Below are positions 5,324 to 12,071 of a stretch of DNA of 17,486 nt, in pieces. Positions within the stretch are counted from its first letter, which is position 1. Each line of letters begins with the position of its first letter. The notes beneath the pieces were generated by a model. It was not told the DNA's origin, did not search any database, and worked only from the letters and a program-made list of their open reading frames with translations. Source of the DNA: Candidatus Rifleibacteriota bacterium (GTDB lineage: Bacteria; Vulcanimicrobiota; Xenobia; Xenobiales; Xenobiaceae); assembly GCA_900772775.1 (NCBI GenBank), contig CAAGRW010000130.1, positions 1 to 17,486 on the forward strand, given 5' to 3'. Position numbers and translations under genes: made by a program.

Positions 5324-6844
5324 ATGGCAATTCGTTCAGACGAAATATCTGAAATTCTGCGCCAGCAGATAGACGGATACAATCCTGAAGTAGAAGAAAC
5401 TTCATACGGAACTGTTATCCAAGTAGGCGACAATATCGCTACAGTATATGGCCTTAAAGATGCCCGCGCCGGTGAGTTGTTGCGCTTCCCGAACGGTCTT
5501 TACGGTATGATCATGAACCTCGAAGAGGATTGCATCGGCTGTATCGTCATGGGGCCTGACGATGAAATCCGTGAAGGCGACCGCGTAGAGCGTACCGATC
5601 GTATTGCTGAGGTTCCAGTTGGTGAATGCATGTTCGGTCGTGTGGTAAACGCCTTAGGACAGCCTATCGACGGTTTGGGGCCCATCGCCTCTACCGAGAA
5701 ACGCACTATCGAGTTTACCGCTCCTACCGTAATTGAGCGCCGCTCTGTAGGCGAGCCCATGCAAACCGGATTAAAAGCTATCGACGCTTTGGTGCCGGTA
5801 GGCCGTGGACAGCGCGAATTGATTATTGGTGACCGTCAGCTGGGTAAGACCGCTATCGCTGTCGACGCTATGATCAACCAAAAAGATTCCGATATTTACT
5901 GCATTTACGTAGCTATCGGCCAAAAAGCCAACTCTGTGGCTACTTTGGTGGAAACTTTAAAGCGCGAAGGCGTTATGCATAAGTGCGCTGTGGTAGTGGC
6001 TAATGCCAACGAATCCCCTTCATTGCTTTATTTGGCTCCTTATACTGGTTGCGCTATCGGTGAGCACATGATGTATAACGGCAAGCATGTACTGATCATC
6101 TATGATGATCTTTCTAAACATGCTAAGGCTTACCGTGAAATATCTTTGCTTTTGCGTCGTCCTCCGGGGCGTGAAGCTTATCCCGGCGACGTCTTCTATT
6201 TGCACTCTCGTCTTTTAGAGAGAGCTGCTAAATTATCCGATGAATTAGGTGGCGGCTCCATGACTGCTTTGCCTATTATCGAAACTCAGTTGGGTGACGT
6301 TTCTGCCTATATTCCTACAAACGTAATTTCCATTACCGACGGCCAGATTTATCTTAACTCCGATTTGTTCTATTCCGGCACTCGTCCGGCTGTAGATGTA
6401 GGTCTTTCGGTATCTCGTGTAGGTGGCGCCGCCCAAATGAAAGCTGTTAAGCAAGTAGCCGGCCCTCTGCGTATGGACTTAGCTCAGTATCATGCTTTGG
6501 CAGCCTATGCAAAGCTCAGTGCCGACGAACTTGATGCTGTCAGCCGTGCTCAATTGGCTCGAGGTGACAGGGTTACAGCCGTTCTCAATCAGAGGCAGTA
6601 TGTGCCTATGAGTGCGGAGTTACAAGTGGCAATCATCTTTGCCGTAACTAAGGGATACCTTGACGATATTGAATTAGTTGATGTTTCTCGCTTCGAAAGT
6701 GAATTTTTGAAGTTTATGAAAGCGTCCCATAGAGATATTTTGGATGCTATTAAAGAAACTGGCAAGTTGGAAGATGCTACTTCCGACAAGCTTGTCGAAG
6801 CTATCAAAGAGTTCAAACAAGGGTTCACACCTTCGGCTAAGTAG
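5324..6844 (+). CDS. atpA: ATP synthase F1 subunit alpha
   Basis: Alpha is the regulatory nucleotide-binding subunit of the alpha3beta3 head. The chosen start is ATG 5324, five bases after GGAGGA (a TTG at 5312 lies upstream of that site), giving 506 residues, the normal length. Domains in order are an N-terminal beta barrel (about 25-95), the nucleotide domain with P-loop GDRQLGKT (169-176), Walker B around HVLIIYDDLSKHA, the block RRPPGREAYPGDVFYLHSRLLERAA, and VGLSVSRVGGAAQ carrying the arginine finger that reaches into the beta site. The C-terminal domain is helical. The P-loop has Leu173 where nearly all alpha subunits have Thr (GDRQTGKT). The rest is well conserved, so the protein is surely functional as alpha. 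Confidence 0.98.
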   Translation: MAIRSDEISEILRQQIDGYNPEVEETSYGTVIQVGDNIATVYGLKDARAGELLRFPNGLYGMIMNLEEDCIGCIVMGPDDEIREGDRVERTDRIAEVPVGECMFGRVVNALGQPIDGLGPIASTEKRTIEFTAPTVIERRSVGEPMQTGLKAIDALVPVGRGQRELIIGDRQLGKTAIAVDAMINQKDSDIYCIYVAIGQKANSVATLVETLKREGVMHKCAVVVANANESPSLLYLAPYTGCAIGEHMMYNGKHVLIIYDDLSKHAKAYREISLLLRRPPGREAYPGDVFYLHSRLLERAAKLSDELGGGSMTALPIIETQLGDVSAYIPTNVISITDGQIYLNSDLFYSGTRPAVDVGLSVSRVGGAAQMKAVKQVAGPLRMDLAQYHALAAYAKLSADELDAVSRAQLARGDRVTAVLNQRQYVPMSAELQVAIIFAVTKGYLDDIELVDVSRFESEFLKFMKASHRDILDAIKETGKLEDATSDKLVEAIKEFKQGFTPSAK

Positions 6845-6872
6845 TCGCAGTTAACTTTTTTCAAGGAGAATC

Positions 6873-7790
6873 ATGGCTAGCGACAGAGAATTAAAACAGC
6901 GTATTCGCTCCGTCAAAAGCATCGGTCAGATTACCAATGCCATGAAGATGGTAGCCAGTTCGCAGATTCGCAAAGTTGAATCTCAGGCTATCGAGGGCCG
7001 TCCTTACGCCGATAAGTTGCGAGAGGTCATAGGTGAACTTTCGCAACAAATTCAAGATTCTAAGCATCCCTTGTTAGAGAGTCGTGAAGTTAAAAATATA
7101 GGCGTAATAGTTGTCGGCGCCGATAATGGTCTGTGCGGCGGCTATAATTCCAGCCTGAATAAAATTGCGCTCAAGACGCTCGGCGAGCTTCCCTTTCGCC
7201 CGGCCAAGCTTATTTGCTTAGGTAGTAAGGCAGCTCGCGGTGTGGTCAGAGGCGGCTACGAGCCGGACAAAACCTATTTAAAGTGGGAAGCCGGTCTTGA
7301 CTTGGCTGCCGAGTTATCAGAAATGGTAACTAAGTGGTTTTTAGATGGCGAGGTAGATGAAGTTTGGGGAGTCTATACCAAAGCGGTAAGCACTTTGGTA
7401 TGTGAACCCACCAAGCAACTCCTTCTGCCTATGGCCGCTCTCAACTCTCAAGAAAAGGGCAGCGAAAAAAAAGGCTCTGGTAAGAAAGCCGATTCTAGCG
7501 CAACTGAAACTAAGCAAAATTCTGGTTTCGCAGATTATACTTTCGAGCCTGATTGCCATTCGGCTTTAGAGAAAGTCGTCCCCATGTATCTGCGGGCTAT
7601 CGTTTCTCAAATGCTTTTTGAATCTAAAACTTCCGAATTCGGTTCACGCTTGAGGGCTATGACTAACGCTACGGAAAATGCCGATAAGTTGGCTTCAGAG
7701 CTCACCTTGAAGTATTACCGTGTACGTCAGAATAATATTACTACCGAGATTATTGAGATCTCTAGCGGTGCTGAAGCGCTTAATAGTTAG
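6873..7790 (+). CDS. atpG: ATP synthase F1 subunit gamma
   Basis: Gamma is the central rotor shaft. The N-terminal helix carries the signature IRSVKSIGQITNAMKMVA (11-28). The Rossmann-like middle contains GADNGLCGGYN (82-92). The C-terminal helix starts with ESKTSEFGSRLRAMTNATENA (250-270) and continues to the end. AAGGAG precedes the ATG at 6873, 28 bases after the atpA stop. At 305 residues it is slightly long (usual 285-295) because of a low-complexity Lys/Ser/Gly/Glu stretch at about 189-217, before YTFEP, where many species have a variable loop. The assignment is certain. Confidence 0.97.
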   Translation: MASDRELKQRIRSVKSIGQITNAMKMVASSQIRKVESQAIEGRPYADKLREVIGELSQQIQDSKHPLLESREVKNIGVIVVGADNGLCGGYNSSLNKIALKTLGELPFRPAKLICLGSKAARGVVRGGYEPDKTYLKWEAGLDLAAELSEMVTKWFLDGEVDEVWGVYTKAVSTLVCEPTKQLLLPMAALNSQEKGSEKKGSGKKADSSATETKQNSGFADYTFEPDCHSALEKVVPMYLRAIVSQMLFESKTSEFGSRLRAMTNATENADKLASELTLKYYRVRQNNITTEIIEISSGAEALNS

Positions 7791-7812
7791 TAGACTTTTT
7801 GGGCAGCATCGC

Positions 7813-7829
7813 GGTGGCTGAAGGCCGCC
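7813..7829 (+). promoter_or_regulatory. Small hairpin in the atpG-atpD gap
   Basis: GGTGGC (7813-7818) pairs with GCCGCC (7824-7829), with one G-U pair and a TGAAG loop, inside the 55-base gap before the atpD Shine-Dalgarno (TAGGAGG). There is no U-run, so it is not a terminator. It may influence processing or beta translation; this is inference. Confidence 0.3.
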
Positions 7830-7845
7830 TTTGTAGGAGGAAAAT

Positions 7846-9300
7846 ATGGCACGTGGCAAGATTGTTCAGGTTGTAGGGTCTGTGGTAGACCTTGAGTTCC
7901 CTGCTGGCGAACTCCCTGAATTATATAACGCTGTACGTATTGAGCGTGAAGAATTCCGCGGACTTCGAGGCGAAGAACTTAAAAAATTGCCCGAGTCTCA
8001 GCGTGTTTTAGTCTTAGAAGTTATGGGCGAAAGTGGCAATAACCGTGTACGCGCTTTGGCCTTAGGTACTACCGACGGTTTGCGTCGAGGCATGGAATGC
8101 GAAGATACAGGAGCTCCTATTACAGTTCCTGTAGGTCGCGCTACCTTGGGCCGCATGTTCAACGTTTTGGGTCAGCCTATCGACTCCAAACCAGACGCCC
8201 AGACCGATACCCACTATTCTATTCACCGTTCCGCTCCGCCCTTAGCTGAGCAAATGCCTACTACCGAAGTTATGGAAACCGGTATTAAGGTAATCGACCT
8301 TTTAGAGCCTTATGCTCGAGGAGGAAAGACCGGTTTATTCGGCGGCGCTGGTGTAGGTAAAACCGTACTTATTCAAGAGTTAATTCACAACGTAGCTAAG
8401 GGTCACGGTGGTTTCTCTGTATTCGCCGGTGTAGGTGAAAGAACTCGTGAAGGTAACGACCTCTATCGCGAGATGGAAGCTTCTGGAGTGCTGAAAAATA
8501 CCACCATGGTCTTTGGCCAAATGGATGAGCCTCCGGGTGTACGTTTCCGTGTAGGTTTTACTGGTGTTACTATGGCCGAATACTTCCGTGATGTGGAAGG
8601 CCAGGACGTGTTGCTCTTTATCGACAACATCTTCCGTTTTGTGTTGGCTGGCTCTGAGGTGTCCGCTTTGTTGGGCCGTATGCCCAGTGCTGTAGGTTAT
8701 CAACCTACCCTTTCTACTGAAATGGGTCAGTTACAAGAGCGTATCACTACTACTAAAAAAGGATCTATTACATCAGTACAGGCTATTTACGTCCCTGCTG
8801 ACGACATTACCGACCCCGCTGTAGCTACTTCCTTTACCCATTTAGATGCTACTACAGTGCTTTCTCGTGACATTGTGGCTCAAGGTATTTATCCTGCTGT
8901 AGATCCGTTGGCTTCTACTTCTCGTTTGCTTGATCCGCGTTTTGTTGGCGACGAGCATTATCAGACCGCCCGTAAAGTACAAGAAATTTTGCAACGCTAT
9001 AAGAGTTTGCAAGATATTATTGCTATTCTTGGTGTGGAAGAGCTTTCCGAAGAAGATCGCACTATCGTATTCAGGGCTCGCCGCATTCAGCGCTTCCTCT
9101 CTCAGCCCAACTTTGTAGCCGAAGCTTTCACCGGACGTAAAGGTGTATATGTCAAGATTGCTGATACCGTTCGCTCCTTCAAAGAGCTGGTGGCTGGCCA
9201 TTTGGATCATATCCCCGAGCAAGCCTTCTATATGAAGGGCGATATCGACTCTGTGCTGGCTGAAGCTGAAAGAATGAGTGCCGAAGTAGGTCTTAAATAA
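7846..9300 (+). CDS. atpD: ATP synthase F1 subunit beta (catalytic)
   Basis: Beta makes or hydrolyses ATP in the alpha3beta3 head. It has the P-loop GGAGVGKT (166-173), the catalytic glutamate in GERTREG (Glu198), Walker B LLFIDNIFRF (Asp260), and the block SALLGRMPSAVGYQPTL. A DELSEED-like stretch appears as EELSEED in the C-terminal domain. A very good Shine-Dalgarno (TAGGAGGA) precedes the ATG at 7846. At 484 residues it is 10-25 longer than usual, because of an insertion at about 36-52 (EFRGLRGEELKKLPESQ) in the N-terminal beta barrel. Two near-invariant positions differ: QMDEPPG (Asp227) instead of QMNEPPG, and FVLAGSE (Leu267) instead of F(T/V)QAGSE. Other catalytic residues are intact. 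Confidence 0.98.
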   Translation: MARGKIVQVVGSVVDLEFPAGELPELYNAVRIEREEFRGLRGEELKKLPESQRVLVLEVMGESGNNRVRALALGTTDGLRRGMECEDTGAPITVPVGRATLGRMFNVLGQPIDSKPDAQTDTHYSIHRSAPPLAEQMPTTEVMETGIKVIDLLEPYARGGKTGLFGGAGVGKTVLIQELIHNVAKGHGGFSVFAGVGERTREGNDLYREMEASGVLKNTTMVFGQMDEPPGVRFRVGFTGVTMAEYFRDVEGQDVLLFIDNIFRFVLAGSEVSALLGRMPSAVGYQPTLSTEMGQLQERITTTKKGSITSVQAIYVPADDITDPAVATSFTHLDATTVLSRDIVAQGIYPAVDPLASTSRLLDPRFVGDEHYQTARKVQEILQRYKSLQDIIAILGVEELSEEDRTIVFRARRIQRFLSQPNFVAEAFTGRKGVYVKIADTVRSFKELVAGHLDHIPEQAFYMKGDIDSVLAEAERMSAEVGLK

Positions 9301-9324
9301 GATCTTTTTTGGCGGGAGGCCATT

Positions 9325-9696
9325 ATGAGCGATTTGTTATTTCATTTAGAAATTGTTACCCCGAGCAATCGTGTTTTTAGCGGAGAAGTGAGTCAAGTTT
9401 CTCTGGCTGGCGTTAAGGGGCAAATGTGTATTTTGGCTAATCACGCGCCCCTTTTGGCTCTCCTTCAACCGGGTCTTATCGTCTTTAAGGCAGATGGTAA
9501 CGAGCAAATGTTGGCGGCAACCGGCGGTTTCGTGCAAGTTCAAAACAACAATGTCAGTGTTTTAGTCGATAGAGCTTGGAGAGAAGAAGACTTGCCTGAC
9601 GATCTGAGTATGGATGAAAAGCCTACCGATCTGGACAAGAGATATGAAGCTGAGTTGCTTTATGCGGCCAAAGTTAAGTTGAAAGCGAGTGTTTAA
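9325..9696 (+). CDS. atpC: ATP synthase F1 subunit epsilon
   Basis: Epsilon joins gamma to the c-ring and, in many species, inhibits ATP hydrolysis through its C-terminal helices. The N-terminal beta sandwich (about 4-86) is typical: FHLEIVTPSNRVFSGEV, then GQMCILANHAPLLALLQPG and ATGGFVQVQNNNVSVLVDRA. GGGAGG lies before the ATG at 9325. At 123 residues it is shorter than the usual 130-140; the C-terminal part (about 88-123) has room for little more than one helix, interrupted by an acidic, Pro-containing stretch. Self-inhibition by a two-helix arm may therefore be weak or absent (inference). It is 24 bases after atpD and 3 bases before murA. Confidence 0.94.
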   Translation: MSDLLFHLEIVTPSNRVFSGEVSQVSLAGVKGQMCILANHAPLLALLQPGLIVFKADGNEQMLAATGGFVQVQNNNVSVLVDRAWREEDLPDDLSMDEKPTDLDKRYEAELLYAAKVKLKASV

Positions 9697-9699
9697 ATT

Positions 9700-10989
9700 A
9701 TGGCCAGCAGACTGGTTATTAAGGGAGGAAGGCCCTTAGTCGGATCTTTGGAGGCCAGCGGAGCTAAAAATGCCTGCTTGCCCATTATGGCTGCTTCCAT
9801 TTTAGCTCAAGGTGTAGTTGAGTTGGAGCGAGTTCCTAATATCTCAGATGTTAGGGTTATGGCCGATATTTTGCGTGAAATTGGCGTAAAAGTAGATTTC
9901 GATGCTGCTCTCGGTCGTATGTATCTTGACTCTTCACATTTGAAAACTACTCGCGCTCCCGAAGAATTGGTGCGCAAAATGAACGCTTCTTTCGATGTGA
10001 TGGGGCCTCTGTTGGCTCGTTGCGGAGAAGGCGAAGTTAGTATGCCTGGTGGATGCCGTTTGGGCCCTCGGCCTGTCAACTTCCACATTGAAGCATTTAA
10101 AAAGTTGGGTGCTGAGGTGACAGTCGAAGGCGGCTTTGTTAAAGCTAAGGCCAAAGGATTGAAGGGAGCTCATATCCTTTTCCAATCTGTCAGTGTCGGA
10201 GCTACCAAAAATGCCATGATGGCCGCCACTATGGCCGAAGGTACTACCATTTTGGAAGGTTGCGCCAGAGAGCCGGAAATATCCGACTTAGCTGAATTCC
10301 TTATCAAAATGGGAGCCAAAATCAGCGGTATCGGTACTCAGACTTTGCAAATTGAGGGCGTTAAGAAGTTGCATGGTGCCAAACATTCTATTATCGCCGA
10401 CCGTATCGAAGGTTGCACCTATCTTTTAGGTGCTGTTATTACCGGTGGCGATGTCACGATAGAAAAGTTTGATGCCGAGTATAGCGGCGCTCTTTTGGCT
10501 CAATTGGAAAAAGCTGGTCAGGAAGTTATTGTTGGCGATCATTTTGTACGCGTAAAAGGACGTCGTCCTATTTTACCTTTGGAAATAGCCACCGCTCCCT
10601 ATCCTGGTTTTCCTACCGATTTGCATCCGCAAATAGTGGCTGCTCTCACTTTGGCTACAGGCGTGAGCGCTCTGTCCGAAACTATTTTTGACAGCCGCTT
10701 CATGTATGTTATGGAGTTGGTACGTTTAGGCGCCGATCTTCTAGCTTCTGGCAAGCATGTACGTATTCGCGGCGTCAAAAAATTAGTTGGTGCTCCCGTA
10801 GATGCTCCCGATATCAGAGCCGGCGGTGCTTTGGTTTTGGCTGGTTTAGCGGCTGAAGGTGAGACTATTATACGTGGCGTCAAATATATCGATCGCGGCT
10901 ATCAGCATCTTGAACAAAAGCTTACCGCTTTGGGAGCTCAAATAGAAAGGGTTGAAGGACCATTGCCGCAAGTACCGCAAGTATCGTAA
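9700..10989 (+). CDS. murA: UDP-N-acetylglucosamine 1-carboxyvinyltransferase
   Basis: MurA transfers enolpyruvate from PEP to UDP-GlcNAc, the first committed cytoplasmic step of peptidoglycan synthesis, and is the target of fosfomycin. Its 429 residues are typical. Visible active-site residues (E. coli numbers in brackets) are Lys23-Asn24 (22-23) in GAKNA, the reactive Cys119 (115) and Arg124 (120) in GGCRLGPRPVNFHI, Asp307 (305) in YPGFPTD, Asp371 and Arg373 (369, 371) in DIRAG, and Arg399 (397) in YIDRGY. The position matching Arg91 is Asn95 (KMNASF instead of the usual MRAS). The cysteine suggests fosfomycin sensitivity of this enzyme in principle. It starts three bases after atpC without a clear Shine-Dalgarno, so it is probably coupled to the ATP synthase genes. 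This order is known from Bacillota. Confidence 0.96.
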   Translation: MASRLVIKGGRPLVGSLEASGAKNACLPIMAASILAQGVVELERVPNISDVRVMADILREIGVKVDFDAALGRMYLDSSHLKTTRAPEELVRKMNASFDVMGPLLARCGEGEVSMPGGCRLGPRPVNFHIEAFKKLGAEVTVEGGFVKAKAKGLKGAHILFQSVSVGATKNAMMAATMAEGTTILEGCAREPEISDLAEFLIKMGAKISGIGTQTLQIEGVKKLHGAKHSIIADRIEGCTYLLGAVITGGDVTIEKFDAEYSGALLAQLEKAGQEVIVGDHFVRVKGRRPILPLEIATAPYPGFPTDLHPQIVAALTLATGVSALSETIFDSRFMYVMELVRLGADLLASGKHVRIRGVKKLVGAPVDAPDIRAGGALVLAGLAAEGETIIRGVKYIDRGYQHLEQKLTALGAQIERVEGPLPQVPQVS

Positions 10990-11081
10990 AGCCAACACTT
11001 TTAGATATGGTGGCACTTAGGGTACGTCCATCTAATTTTCTTCTCTTAATTTAATTTTTATATCGCAGGGGCTCGTCGGCT
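10990..11081 (+). other. murA to mreB-like spacer, AT-rich
   Basis: A 92-base gap whose middle (about 11031-11063) is strongly AT-rich and ends with TATATC, so it could hold a promoter for the next two genes, but no convincing -35/-10 pair stands out. AGGGG at 11067-11071 is the likely Shine-Dalgarno for the following TTG start. There is no hairpin plus U-run after murA. Confidence 0.3.
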
Positions 11082-12068
11082 TTGTTTTTTTTGCACGTTA
11101 ATTTGGATTTTGGTAGCGCTAATTTACGCTTAAGTATTGACGGCAAAGTTATTGTCGACGAGCCTTCTTTAGTTGCTGTAGATTGCAACTCCGGTCACAT
11201 AAAAGCGGTTGGCCGCGCCGCTTTGGAATTAGCAGACAAACCTCTTGCGGCTTTATCTAGCGTCTATCCCATCAAGCGCGGCCGCATACGCGATTTTTCT
11301 TTAGCTGAAGCTTTATTGCGCTTTCACTTGCGCAAACTTTCCAAAACGCGCCGTATAAAAGCTCGCGTAACTTTGCCTGCTTCGGTTGGCAGTGTGGATA
11401 AAATTTGTTGGCAGCAGCTTTTCGATTGTATAGGAGCTGTCTCTTGCAATTTTGTACCTTCACCTTTAGCTGCTGCGTTAGGAGCGGGTGCTGATATGGA
11501 CTTGCCCGGTGGTATTTTGCTTGTCGATATTGGTGATGGCAAGACGGAAGTTTCGGTACTTAGTGCCAATGAAATTATCGTTTCTGCTACAGCCAATGTG
11601 GGCAGTGGCGATTTTTCGTCGGAAATAGCTCGAGTTCTACGCCGCCAATACAATATTTCCGTCTCCGAAAGTGTGGTAGAGACGTTAAAGAAGAGCCTCG
11701 CTTCGGCTATACCTTTGGAAGTTCCCAAAGAAATGAAAATTAACGGCTTCGATTTGGTAAGCGGTTTGCCTTGCGAGCGTTTGGTCTCTTCTTCTGTTAT
11801 CAATTCTTGCTTAGCTCGGCCCTTAAATGACATAGTTCGGGCTATCCAAGATGTTATGTTGGAGACTCCCTGTGAGCTTTCTGCTGATTTGGTTGACAGC
11901 GGCATTCTCTTAGTTGGCGGCGGAGCGCAAACTGCTGGAATAGATAAATTCTTGCAAGATTATTTTTCCATTCCGGTAAAGTTAGCTGATAATCCTCAGT
12001 ATTGTTCTGTTCTAGGATGTAGTGCGGTCGAAGTGGCACAAATAGAAAAAGTCAAAACCGGGGGTTAA
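11082..12068 (+). CDS. Divergent MreB-like actin-fold protein, probably not an active ATPase
   Basis: A 328-residue protein with the MreB/Mbl fold along its length: DFGSANLRL (9-17) for the usual DLGTANTLV, EPSLVAVD (27-34), PIKRGRIRDF (63-72), VDIGDGKTEVSV (148-159) for VDIGGGTTEVAV, and SADLVDSGILLVGGGAQTAGID (267-288), matching the MreB segment around GIVLTGGG. MreB polymerises under the inner membrane and guides cell-wall synthesis. Several nucleotide-site residues are changed: Asp152 and Lys154 in the second phosphate loop, and FVPSPLAAALGAG (124-136) where MreB has IEEPMAA, losing the Glu regarded as catalytic. The GDE motif region is also altered (VGSGDFSSE). It starts at TTG 11082 with AGGGG about ten bases upstream; TTG 11091 is less well placed. 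The TamB-like gene follows three bases after the stop. I infer a paralogue or degenerate partner of a standard MreB encoded elsewhere. Confidence 0.8.
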   Translation: MFFLHVNLDFGSANLRLSIDGKVIVDEPSLVAVDCNSGHIKAVGRAALELADKPLAALSSVYPIKRGRIRDFSLAEALLRFHLRKLSKTRRIKARVTLPASVGSVDKICWQQLFDCIGAVSCNFVPSPLAAALGAGADMDLPGGILLVDIGDGKTEVSVLSANEIIVSATANVGSGDFSSEIARVLRRQYNISVSESVVETLKKSLASAIPLEVPKEMKINGFDLVSGLPCERLVSSSVINSCLARPLNDIVRAIQDVMLETPCELSADLVDSGILLVGGGAQTAGIDKFLQDYFSIPVKLADNPQYCSVLGCSAVEVAQIEKVKTGG

Positions 12069-12071
12069 ACC

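Noticed and set aside
8842..9222. 126-codon minus-strand frame inside atpD
   Set aside because: Shadow of a strongly conserved beta-subunit coding region; no motif or ribosome site.
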